From assembly GCF_000332335.1 (NCBI RefSeq), contig NZ_KB235948.1, positions 3,104,707-3,168,706 on the forward strand: 64,000 nt of DNA, in the 5' to 3' direction. Shown here piece after piece: positions 56,568 through 64,000 of this stretch; the stretch's first letter is position 1, and the number at the start of each line of letters is the position of its first letter. The position numbers and the translations under genes are program-made. Source of the stretch: Kamptonema formosum PCC 10802 (GTDB taxonomy: Bacteria > Cyanobacteriota > Cyanobacteriia > Cyanobacteriales > Oscillatoriaceae). Below the pieces are notes generated by a model that made no database searches, had not been told where the DNA came from, and worked only from the letters and a program-made list of their open reading frames with translations.

Positions 56568-57188
56568 ATGACCCTCTCTCCTCAACTGCTCGCCCTAGCT
56601 CGCTACCTGGCCGGTGAATTTGGCAATCAAGCCCAAGCGCTCGCGGAGCCGGTGTGGTATGTCCACCTGCGCCTGTGGCAGCGACCGGTGCCGGCTCCGC
56701 TATTTCCAGAAGACAGCATCGCCCTATTTGCTGAACAAGCCAATGCGCTCAATCCGGAGCAGCCGTACCGCCAGCGGATTTTGCGGCTCATGCCCCACGC
56801 CGAGAATCCCTCCGGGCTGCAAGTGCAGTATTACGCGCTAAAAGACCCGGCTGCTTTTCGCGGTGCCGGTGGCAATCGGGCGTTGCTGGGGCAGCTCACA
56901 CCGGCACAGATAGAATTCCTCCCAGGCTGCGCCCTCACCGTGACAGCGCAACCGCTCACCCCCGACAGCTATCACTTTTCCGCATTTTTGCCTCCCGACG
57001 CCCGCTGCTGCTTTACTTATCTTGGCGAAATTCGCCAAGTGTCGCTGGGCTTCGAGGCAACACCGGCGCAATTCCTCAGCTATGACAGGGGCATTGACCC
57101 AGCTACCGGCCAAGCTATTTGGGGGGCGATCCAAGGCCCTTTTCAATTTACGAAGTCCCAAGATTTTTCAGCGGAGCTGCCCCTCTAG
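56568..57188 (+). CDS. cpcT: Phycobiliprotein lyase, CpcT/CpeT family
   Basis: A 206-residue lyase of the CpcT/CpeT type that attaches phycocyanobilin (or another bilin) to a Cys of the beta subunit of phycocyanin. The pattern is LARYLAGEFGNQAQALAEPV, then VWYVHLRLWQRPV, and YYALKDPAAFRGAG with FLPGCALTVT, all as in the family. It is a cytosolic beta-barrel. ATG 56568 is preferred over 56541. Whether it is CpcT (Cys153 of CpcB) or a related enzyme cannot be settled here. Confidence 0.85.
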   Translation: MTLSPQLLALARYLAGEFGNQAQALAEPVWYVHLRLWQRPVPAPLFPEDSIALFAEQANALNPEQPYRQRILRLMPHAENPSGLQVQYYALKDPAAFRGAGGNRALLGQLTPAQIEFLPGCALTVTAQPLTPDSYHFSAFLPPDARCCFTYLGEIRQVSLGFEATPAQFLSYDRGIDPATGQAIWGAIQGPFQFTKSQDFSAELPL

Positions 57189-57336
57189 CCCGCCTGCAGG
57201 AATTTGTCAGCCAGACCGCCCTCCCCTGTTTGTGCAAATTAAATGCAGCCCTGCGACAGGACAGCTTGCCTTAGGCCCGCGTGGGAGTGAAGACCAGTGT
57301 GCCGCAGCTGTCCCGGGCCGGCAGTGGCGTTAAAGT

Positions 57337-57699
57337 TTAGCTGGCGCGGGGCACCCCTTCCAGGGCTTCTTCCTCTGTCTCGAAGATTTCAAAAACCGAA
57401 TCCATCATCGTAACTTCAAACACCAGTTTGGCCTCTGGATGGACATTACAAATGCGGAAACTGCCTTTAACTTTATCCGCATCGCGCATGCCGGCCACGA
57501 GTGAAGTCAGGCCAGAGCTATCGATAAAATTCACTTGACCCAGATTCACCACAATATGGCGGCTGAGTTTGGAAATACATTCCTGCAACTTCAAGCGGAA
57601 CTGCCATGCCGTCGTGATGTCCAAGCGCCCGGTGGGTGCCAGGACAATCACGGTTGTGCCGTCCGCTGTCGTGTGCGTTTTCTGCTCGATATGAATCAC
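57337..57699 (-). CDS. STAS-domain anti-sigma factor antagonist-like protein
   Basis: A 120-residue STAS protein. The STAS core is TTVIVLAPTGRLDITTAW, with the phosphorylatable Ser in NFIDSSGLTSLV. This is the pattern of SpoIIAA/RsbV-type antagonists, which switch partners by Ser phosphorylation; a kinase or PP2C phosphatase partner is not nearby. Start is GTG 57699. The 350-base gap upstream to hemF holds no gene. Confidence 0.87.
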   Translation of the reverse strand: MIHIEQKTHTTADGTTVIVLAPTGRLDITTAWQFRLKLQECISKLSRHIVVNLGQVNFIDSSGLTSLVAGMRDADKVKGSFRICNVHPEAKLVFEVTMMDSVFEIFETEEEALEGVPRAS

Positions 57700-58049
57700 G
57701 AACCCTCCCCTCGTTTCGATAGATGTTGGGGTCGATCTAGCAACAGATCGGTGTTGAGTTTGAACGGAACTGACAGCAGCACTACCGTGTAATGCCGTCG
57801 CAGCTTTTTCCCCTTCCCTATAAAATCACAGGGGAGCCGCCGTTCGCGGCAAGCGTGCGGGAACGTTTGCTTTGGCCACGCATGTGTGAGTCAGCTTTCC
57901 CACAGAGGGATTGAGAGGTCGTGGCAGACGGCGCGTTCCGCCCGCCGTACCCGTCTACGATTTTACAGCAAACTCCTGGGAGTGCCGAATTGGCCCCACT
58001 CGCCCTGACGGGTGCCGTCGGGGGACGCGCCGGTGTGTTTGGATCGATT
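57700..58049. other. Gap without a gene
   Basis: 350 bases between the STAS gene start and the hemF stop. An AT-rich patch (CCCTATAAAATCACAG at 57816-57831) could hold a promoter for the STAS gene on the minus strand. No hairpin or gene is convincing. Confidence 0.45.
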
Positions 58050-59084
58050 TTAACCGGCAGGCGTCCAGCTGGCCCAGTCTTGAGGCTTCAAGAACCTTTC
58101 ATACAGTTCAGCTTCCGGGGTGTTCGCTTCCGGCTGGTAGCCGTACTCCCAGCGAACCAAAGGAGGCAAAGACATCAGGATCGACTCGGTGCGCCCGTTG
58201 GTCTGCAAGCCAAAGATCGTCCCCCGATCGTAGACCAGGTTGAATTCCACATACCGCCCCCGGCGGTAGAGCTGGAAGTTGCGCTCGCGCTCGCCGCACT
58301 CCAGCGACCGCCGCCGCTCTACTATCGGCCCATAGGCCGGTAAAAACGCCCGACCGCAGTCCACCACAAAGGCAAACAGCTCTTCCCAACTGCGGGGTGC
58401 CAGCGTCCCGATTTGATTGCTCCGCCCCCCTGCTGGGCCATTCGCATCGGGCCCGCGATACAGCTGTCCCTGACCGTCTTGGTAGTCAAAAAAGATACCG
58501 CCTACGCCCCGCATTTCCTGCCGGTGTTTTAAGTAGAAATACTCATCGCACCAGGGCTTGAACACTGAGTAATACTCGGAGTGGTGCTTGTCGCAAGCTT
58601 GCTGGAAGGTGCGGTGGAAATGGGCGGCATCTTCAGAGAAGGGATAGTAGGGTGTTAGATCCGCGCCACCGCCGAACCACCACACCGGCCCGGCCTCGAA
58701 GTAGCGATAATTTAGGTGTACGGTGGGCACGTAGGGATTGCGCGGGTGCAGGACCATTGAGGTGCCGGTGGCGTAGAACTGGTGCCCGGCGGCTTCAGGG
58801 CGCTGGTTTAAAATGGACGGAGGCAGGTGAGCCCCCCAAACTTCAGAAAAATTAACGCCGCCCTGCTCAAAAACCCCTCCATCGCGGATGACGCGGGAGC
58901 GCCCGCCGCCGCCTTCTGGGCGCTCCCAGGAATCCTCCTTGAAGGTGCCGGTGCCATCTAGCTGTTCCAATCCCTGACAGATTTCATCTTGCAGCTGTCG
59001 CATGAACTCGCTGACCCGGGTTCGCGAGTCAGCCGGTGGCAAAAACTGGGTATTGGTGGCCTGATCAGTCAAAAAAGCAGTCAT
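58050..59084 (-). CDS. hemF: Oxygen-dependent coproporphyrinogen III oxidase
   Basis: A 344-residue enzyme of heme and chlorophyll synthesis that makes protoporphyrinogen IX from coproporphyrinogen III with oxygen. The family signatures are visible: [43 protein letters not shown] and [16 protein letters not shown]. Homodimer, cytosolic. Length is as usual. Divergent from mrp with about 295 bases between starts; this pairing is familiar in cyanobacteria. Confidence 0.97.
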   Translation of the reverse strand: MTAFLTDQATNTQFLPPADSRTRVSEFMRQLQDEICQGLEQLDGTGTFKEDSWERPEGGGGRSRVIRDGGVFEQGGVNFSEVWGAHLPPSILNQRPEAAGHQFYATGTSMVLHPRNPYVPTVHLNYRYFEAGPVWWFGGGADLTPYYPFSEDAAHFHRTFQQACDKHHSEYYSVFKPWCDEYFYLKHRQEMRGVGGIFFDYQDGQGQLYRGPDANGPAGGRSNQIGTLAPRSWEELFAFVVDCGRAFLPAYGPIVERRRSLECGERERNFQLYRRGRYVEFNLVYDRGTIFGLQTNGRTESILMSLPPLVRWEYGYQPEANTPEAELYERFLKPQDWASWTPAG

Positions 59085-59379
59085 AATCTCAATGCTAATG
59101 TCGTTTCGCCGAAAGGATAGTTGCAGGTGCCGGCAGCCGGTCGCGCCCCTTGCGTGTTCAGACTTGGCGGTCTTTGGAATTGAATCGAGCAGTGCGCTGG
59201 CTGTTGGGGGAATCGCCTCAAGGAATAGCCGAACGAGCGCTGCCCCACAGACACCAATTTTTAAGCCTACTACAAGCTGGGGCGCGAAACCGAAACATCA
59301 AGGGAACACAGAGGTTAAGATCCATTAAGAAGAGAGGGAACAAATTGTATTGATTCCACCGCCAGAGGGGAGAACACGA

Positions 59380-60450
59380 ATGGCCAGCAAACTGGATACG
59401 GGTGCTGTTTTAGAAGTATTGCGACCGGTGCAAGACCCTGAACTCCGCAAGAGTTTGGTGGAAATGAACATGATTCGCAACATCAAGATTGACGGGGGAA
59501 AGGTCAGCTTTACTTTGGTGCTGACCACTCCCGCCTGCCCGCTGCGCGAATTTATTGTGGAAGAGTGTCAAAAAGCGGTGAAGGATCTGCCGGGCGTTGA
59601 GGACGTGGTGGTGGACGTGACAGCGGAAACGCCCCAGCAGAAAGCGCTGCCCGACCGGCAGGGGATTGGCGGCGTCAAAAATATCCTGGCCATTTCCAGC
59701 GGCAAGGGCGGCGTGGGCAAGACGACTGTGGCGGTGAATGTGGCCGTGTCTCTAGCCCGCGCCGGTGCCAAAGTTGGGATGATCGATGCCGATATTTATG
59801 GCCCCAACGTCCCGACGATGCTGGGACTGGCAGACGCCCAAGTGAAAGTCCGGCACGGCAAGCAAGGCGAAGTGCTCGAACCGGCATTCAACTGCGGCGT
59901 CAAGCTGGTTTCGATGGGGTTTTTAATCGATAAAGACCAGCCGGTGATTTGGCGGGGCCCAATGCTCAATGGTATAATTCGCCAGTTTCTCTACCAGGTA
60001 GAGTGGGGAGAGCTAGACTATCTGATTGTGGACATGCCACCGGGCACCGGCGACGCCCAGCTCACTTTAACTCAAGCGGTGCCGATGGCCGGTGCGGTGA
60101 TTGTCACCACGCCGCAGAACGTGGCGCTGCTGGACGCCCGCAAGGGGCTGAAGATGTTCCAGCAGATGGGCGTGCCGGTGCTGGGGATAGTAGAAAACAT
60201 GAGCTATTTCATCCCGCCGGACATGCCTGACCGGCAGTACGACATCTTTGGGTCTGGGGGTGGCGAGAAAACGGCTCAGGAACTGGGGGTGCCGCTGCTG
60301 GGGTGCGTGCCCCTGGAAATCCACTTGCGAGAGGGAGGCGATGCCGGCGTGCCGGTGGTGATAGCCGACCCAGAGTGCGCTTCTGCGAAAGCGCTGCAGG
60401 AGATTGCTGGGCGGATTGCCGGTAGAGTTTCTGTGGCTGCCCTGGCATAG
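59380..60450 (+). CDS. mrp: Mrp/NBP35-type iron-sulfur carrier ATPase
   Basis: A 356-residue P-loop ATPase of the ApbC/Nbp35 group that carries and delivers iron-sulfur clusters. Residues about 5-90 are a MIP18-type domain (VLRPVQDPELRKSLVEMNMI); the deviant Walker A is ISSGKGGVGKTTVAVN (about 106-121); Walker B-like is YLIVDMPPGTGD. The usual CxxC near the C-terminus is not obvious here; the end reads DMPDRQYDIFG where others have Cys. The ATG at 59380 is preferred over a TTG ten codons upstream. Confidence 0.93.
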   Translation: MASKLDTGAVLEVLRPVQDPELRKSLVEMNMIRNIKIDGGKVSFTLVLTTPACPLREFIVEECQKAVKDLPGVEDVVVDVTAETPQQKALPDRQGIGGVKNILAISSGKGGVGKTTVAVNVAVSLARAGAKVGMIDADIYGPNVPTMLGLADAQVKVRHGKQGEVLEPAFNCGVKLVSMGFLIDKDQPVIWRGPMLNGIIRQFLYQVEWGELDYLIVDMPPGTGDAQLTLTQAVPMAGAVIVTTPQNVALLDARKGLKMFQQMGVPVLGIVENMSYFIPPDMPDRQYDIFGSGGGEKTAQELGVPLLGCVPLEIHLREGGDAGVPVVIADPECASAKALQEIAGRIAGRVSVAALA

Positions 60451-60661
60451 GCCGGTGTGGGGTGTACCTAATGGAAAGGTGGCAGCGCCAGCTGTGCGCC
60501 CGCACCGGCAGCTAATTCTGTAAAGGATAGGGGCAGATCCCGGGGGCTTGTCCCTACAGTAAAGGTGAGAATTTCTCTTCTGTGATCCAAACAAACCCGG
60601 TTTCTGGTTCTGAATGGCTGTGCGCTGCCACACTCGATATCTCACTTCTCATGGCTGAAAA

Positions 60662-61969
60662 ATGTTGCAGAAGTTCCTGCTTGTTCGCTGGAAGTCAATG
60701 CTGGCCCCCTGGCATCAGGTGGACTGGCTGCTGTTCGCCCTGACGATCGGCCTTACCGTGTTTGGCGGGATCATGATCCGCAGTACAGAACTCAACCTCG
60801 GGTGGACGGACTGGTGGCAGCACTGGCTCGTCGGCGGGATTGGTTTGGCACTCGCGCTGGGGATCTCCCGCTGGCACTACGCGATTTTGATTCAGTGGCA
60901 CTGGCTGATCTATGGAATCACCAATGTATCCCTGCTAGCGGTGATGTTTATTGGCACCACCGCCTTGGGGGCGCAGCGGTGGATCACGATCGGCGGCTTT
61001 AACATTCAACCTTCGGAATTTGCCAAGGTAGGGATAATTATCTCTCTCGCCGCCCTGCTGCACGCTCGCACCGCCTCAACCATCCCAGCTGCTGTCAAAA
61101 CCCTGGCGATCACCGCCGTTCCCTGGGCTTTGGTGTTTTTACAGCCGGATCTGGGAACGTCACTGGTGTTTGGAGCTATCACCCTTGGCATGCTATACTG
61201 GGCAAATGCCAATCCGGGCTGGCTGTTGCTGATGGTTTCTCCGCTTATTTCCGCCATTATTTATGGCGTGTGCGTGCCGGAGTGGTCGGAGTGGGGAACC
61301 ACTCTGCAGATAGGTGCTGCCCTTTGGCGCAGCCTCCCCTGGCTGGTGTGGGTGGGCGCGATGGGTGCGGTGGGGCTGGCCAGCCTGCCCTGGCCGTGGT
61401 TGGGAACCCTGGGGGCAATCGGGGTAAACGGAGTAGCCGGCGTGCTGGGCCACATTTTGTGGGGATTGCTGAAAGATTACCAAAAAGACCGGCTGATTCT
61501 GTTCCTCGACCCAGAGAAAGACCCGCTGGGCGGCGGCTATCACCTGATCCAGTCTCGGATTGCCATTGGTGCCGGCGAACTGTGGGGGCGGGGACTCTAC
61601 CAGGGAACCCAAACCCAACTCAATTTCATTCCCGAACAGCATACGGATTTCATTTTCTCAGCCATTGGTGAGGAGCTGGGCTTTGTTGGCTGCCTGTCAG
61701 TGCTGTTAGTCTTCTGGCTGATCTGCCTGCGCTTAGTGCTGATTGCCCAAAGAGCTAAAGACAACTTTGGCTCTTTACTTGCCATCGGCGTCTTGTCTAT
61801 GCTGGTATTTCAGCTGATCGTCAACATTGGCATGACCATTGGCCTAGCCCCAGTCACCGGCATTCCCCTGCCCTGGATCAGTTACGGTCGCTCGGCATTG
61901 CTGACCAACTTTATCGCCATAGGGCTGGTGGAATCTGTGGCCAATCACCGGCAGCGGCAGCGGTATTAA
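60662..61969 (+). CDS. rodA: RodA (SEDS glycosyltransferase)
   Basis: A 435-residue membrane protein with about ten helices. The SEDS signatures are present: GAQRWITIGGFNIQPSEFAK, LQPDLGTSLVFG, the extracytoplasmic DFIFSAIGEELGFVG and GIPLPWISYGRSAL. RodA makes glycan strands for elongation, with a class B PBP. An extra helical stretch (about 190-265) is longer than in Escherichia. Runs after mrp by 211 bases on the same strand, an order I recognise from other cyanobacteria. Confidence 0.95.
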   Translation: MLQKFLLVRWKSMLAPWHQVDWLLFALTIGLTVFGGIMIRSTELNLGWTDWWQHWLVGGIGLALALGISRWHYAILIQWHWLIYGITNVSLLAVMFIGTTALGAQRWITIGGFNIQPSEFAKVGIIISLAALLHARTASTIPAAVKTLAITAVPWALVFLQPDLGTSLVFGAITLGMLYWANANPGWLLLMVSPLISAIIYGVCVPEWSEWGTTLQIGAALWRSLPWLVWVGAMGAVGLASLPWPWLGTLGAIGVNGVAGVLGHILWGLLKDYQKDRLILFLDPEKDPLGGGYHLIQSRIAIGAGELWGRGLYQGTQTQLNFIPEQHTDFIFSAIGEELGFVGCLSVLLVFWLICLRLVLIAQRAKDNFGSLLAIGVLSMLVFQLIVNIGMTIGLAPVTGIPLPWISYGRSALLTNFIAIGLVESVANHRQRQRY

Positions 61970-62076
61970 AGGATTGTAGGTTGGGGATTATAGATTTTAG
62001 ATTGCTCCCCAGACAACTCCAGTCCGAAATCCAAAATGTTTTAAACTATTAGATGAAAACCTAGCGGTGAGGGATT

Positions 62077-62274
62077 ATGATTCTACCAGGATCGGCAGTG
62101 CGCGTCAAGAACCCCAACGATACCTACTACGCTTTTCAAGGGCAAGTGCAGCGAGTAACTGATGGCAAAGCAGCGGTGCTGTTTGAAGGCGGGAACTGGG
62201 ATAAGTTAGTGACATTTCGACTCTCAGAATTAGAACTCGTGGACGCCACAGCAGGCCGCCCTAAAGGGAAATAG
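62077..62274 (+). CDS. ndhS: NDH-1 subunit NdhS-like protein (SH3-like)
   Basis: A 65-residue protein starting [20 protein letters not shown] and including [20 protein letters not shown]. This closely fits the small NdhS subunit (DUF3252) of cyanobacterial NDH-1, which docks ferredoxin. It has the SH3-like pattern, no membrane part. I am fairly but not fully sure of the family. After rodA by 107 bases. Confidence 0.75.
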   Translation: MILPGSAVRVKNPNDTYYAFQGQVQRVTDGKAAVLFEGGNWDKLVTFRLSELELVDATAGRPKGK

Positions 62275-62448
62275 AAGATGGGCAGCGGCTTGGGGGGGCA
62301 TGGGGCACGCGGCATGGGGCACAGCGCATAGCGTATGGGGCATGGGATGCAAGGATTTTGGATTGGGAGTTGGGGATTGATTGTTCCAATGCCCAATACT
62401 CAATGAGAGCTTGCCCAACCTCGCCCCAATGCCAAATGCCGAATTCCG

Positions 62449-62476
62449 AATGCCCAATGCCCAATGCCCAATGCCC
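62449..62476. repeat. Four AATGCCC heptamers
   Basis: AATGCCC is repeated four times within a degenerate stretch (62380-62480) of similar ATGCCxAA words between ndhS and the next gene. Second heptanucleotide array of the window. Confidence 0.85.
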
Positions 62477-62508
62477 AATTGAGATTTAAAGTAGAGAGTT
62501 GACCAGAT

Positions 62509-63177
62509 ATGCGCCTTCCCCTGCCACAGTTTGCTGCCGGCAACCGCCACCCCAGTCACATGGCCGAGGTGATTGAAACTGCTACGACGAATTTTTTGGC
62601 ACAGTGTCTCGATCCAGAAGACTTGAAGTTTCCAGAAATGCCTGAATTTGGCAGCTGGGTGAGGTCGCTGGATGAAGAATCGGGAAACCTAATTTACGCG
62701 GTGGTTTACCACGCAACCACTACCCCAATCGATTCCGTTCACAGAGCCAGGGCGCTGGGGCTGTCTCTGGAAGAGTTGCGGGAAGAGCAACCTCAAATTT
62801 TTGCCATGCTGACAGCGGAGTTTCGAGCAGTAATTGTGGGGTTTTCGCCGTCGGTTCAGGTGAAAAACGGTTCTAGGAAACCGAGCGCAACGTTTTACCA
62901 GTATATTCCTCCCAGACCGCCACAAATTCACCAAGCGGTTTACCGGTGCGAACCTGAGGAGATTATTAATTTTAGCGAACAGATGGATTTTTTGCGGACG
63001 TTGCTGCAACTGGAAGATGCGCCAGCCGATCCGCTGGCGGCGGCTGTGATGCGCGGGATATATCAGTTGCGAAAGGCTGACCGCCGGTGGCTGGTGGCAG
63101 CCGGACGCGCTCTCAGTGTGTTGCTCCAGGATGACTACGACCGGTTAAGGGCGATTTTGAGCCAAATCCACGCCTAG
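62509..63177 (+). CDS. HAS-barrel-like cyanobacterial protein
   Basis: A 222-residue soluble protein starting MRLPLPQFAAGNRHPSHMAE. I recall similar cyanobacterial proteins annotated as HAS-barrel domain proteins (the barrel also found in HerA-type ATPases); the N-terminal two thirds fits a small beta barrel, with motifs GSWVRSLDEESGNLIYAVVYH and PPRPPQIHQAVYRCE. The C-terminal third is helical (LAAAVMRGIYQLRKADRRWLV). No nuclease or ATPase motif. Function unknown. Probably transcribed with the upstream ndhS-like gene. Confidence 0.65.
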   Translation: MRLPLPQFAAGNRHPSHMAEVIETATTNFLAQCLDPEDLKFPEMPEFGSWVRSLDEESGNLIYAVVYHATTTPIDSVHRARALGLSLEELREEQPQIFAMLTAEFRAVIVGFSPSVQVKNGSRKPSATFYQYIPPRPPQIHQAVYRCEPEEIINFSEQMDFLRTLLQLEDAPADPLAAAVMRGIYQLRKADRRWLVAAGRALSVLLQDDYDRLRAILSQIHA

Positions 63178-63404
63178 CTTTGAGACATGTTAGTGTTTAG
63201 GGGGGAGTTGTTAGAGGTGCTGGCAGCTAACAGCTAGCTCATGCGCATCGGGCATGGCGCATGGGAAAGACTCACAGCTTTTGCGTGATGCCCTTTTGCG
63301 TGATGCGCATGTACTAACCTAAGTGCATACTGCTAGAATAAACCGCCAATACGCCAAGAAAGCCAAGAAAAGAAAAGAGAGATAATTTAACAAGGTTTTT
63401 AAGA

Positions 63405-63588
63405 TATAGCAGTAGGCACTTAGGTTCGTACATTTTGGCCTCTTTTGCACCCCCGCACTCCGGCTCCTATTGTCCTAACCCATATTACTACTGGGATATA
63501 GACGTAGGGGAGGCGTAGCGCTAACGCGCCGCTGCGCTAACGCCGGGCCTGAAGGTCTAATGTTTTAACCCAAGTCAATACTGCTAGA
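63405..63588. mobile_element. 184-bp two-part TATAGCAG element, copy 3 (order A'-B)
   Basis: Starts TATAGCAGTAGGCACTTAGG and ends CAATACTGCTA. Its A half (63405-63498) runs in the opposite orientation to its B half compared with the copies at 8990 and 23485. The B half contains an insertion with GCGCTAACGC twice (about 63519-63545). It lies in the 751-base gap 63178-63928, where I see no gene; AATAAACCGCCAATACGCC precedes it near 63336. Confidence 0.75.
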
Positions 63589-63928
63589 ATTGGCCTTTAA
63601 AATTTTATTCCAAAATAGAAGATCCTTGAAATAAAATATTTTTGCTATTTTTGGGGATAAAATTTATCGAACTTTATTTTAAAAAGCAGTGCAGGCGAAC
63701 GGCATGAGGGAGGCGGCGCAGAGCTGCCGGTGGGTGGAAAGTTAAATCTATCTGGCGGGGGATAGCCTAAACCTAGGTCCGCCATTCAAAATTTTTTTAA
63801 GGCAGTCAAAATGCGGCTCGGTCAGCGCCGTCCGCTGTAGCGCTCGCCACACCGCACCGCACCGGCTCGTTCAGGACAGCGGTTGCCGCCCTCCAACTCT
63901 CCCTAACCGTATTTCGGCTCTTCTCTCT

Positions 63929-64000
63929 ATGGAACACCTTTCAGAAGTTCTCAAGGAACCCATAGTTCCCTTTGCGGTTTTGCTCGCGGTCATTTTGACC
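63929..64000 (+). CDS. Start of a membrane protein, cut by window edge
   Basis: Twenty-four codons from ATG 63929 to the window end: MEHLSEVLKEPIVPFAVLLA then VILT. The opening resembles cyanobacterial cation/proton antiporters of the CPA2/Kef type, which often begin with a short helix and then PFAVLL. Too short to be certain. No strong ribosome site is visible (TTCTCTCT precedes). Confidence 0.4.
   Translation, partial: MEHLSEVLKEPIVPFAVLLAVILT

Overview
The window is chromosomal DNA from a cyanobacterium, fairly GC-rich and probably a large-genome filamentous type. The phylum call rests on several genes found mainly in cyanobacteria and plastids: a fused NADPH-thioredoxin reductase/thioredoxin (NTRC), Ycf34, THF1/Psb29, a CpcT-type phycobiliprotein lyase, an NdhS-like subunit, DUF1825 and DUF3143 proteins, a cyanobacterial PEP-CTERM protein, TPR-CHAT and multi-domain Ser/Thr-His kinases. 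Intergenic hairpins, heptanucleotide repeats and small TATAGC-ended elements also fit. The classic HIP1 octamer is rare (four seen), while GCCGGY/RCCGGC is very frequent. No rRNA, tRNA, CRISPR array, prophage or full insertion sequence was found.

Layout. 1-5.7 kb is an accessory region: a 97-bp tandem repeat, a DUF4384-like protein, a Phd antitoxin with a truncated PIN toxin, a nine-TPR CHAT protease and a 111-bp repeat. 5.7-13.3 kb holds pyrG, a ROK sugar kinase, a lone DppC-type permease, NTRC and a secreted peptidoglycan-binding-like protein. 13.4-18.4 kb groups a methyltransferase, a divergent macro domain protein, a NUDIX hydrolase, an RNA ligase, Ycf34 and a CCA-adding enzyme. 19-23.5 kb carries a KGG stress protein, an FAD oxidoreductase, a YaaW-like protein and an O-antigen ligase-like protein whose last codons lie in a mobile element. 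23.7-26.1 kb is the oddest stretch: two related winged-helix genes, one followed by a frameshifted remnant, sharing 90-bp Pro/Ala-coding repeats and similar promoters. 26.6-29.4 kb has a pentapeptide-repeat/HNH fusion, a membrane J-domain protein and DUF3143.

29.8-34.2 kb is lysA-cdaA-uppS (diaminopimelate, c-di-AMP, undecaprenyl diphosphate), divergent from rimI. ClpC, a PEP-CTERM protein, signal peptidase I, DUF1825, PBP1A, TyrS, PyrF and a phosphoribosyltransferase follow. 46.6-53.8 kb is a signalling pair: a very large Ser/Thr kinase-ATPase-GAF-histidine kinase and, downstream on the same strand, a receiver-adenylate cyclase. 54-64 kb is mostly housekeeping and photosynthesis (thf1, cpcT-like, STAS, hemF, mrp, rodA, ndhS-like, a HAS-barrel-like protein) and ends in the first 24 codons of a membrane protein.

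Working together: lysA, cdaA, uppS, PBP1A and RodA all bear on peptidoglycan precursor supply and wall growth. HemF, CpcT, THF1, Ycf34, NdhS and NTRC serve photosynthesis and redox control. The macro/NUDIX/RNA ligase/CCA group could be a loose RNA-repair and ADP-ribose neighbourhood, which is inference. Small repeats are unusually prominent. A 163-bp element occurs three times, and in one copy one half is flipped relative to the other. No product or function was confirmed by a database search; all family names come from motif recognition.
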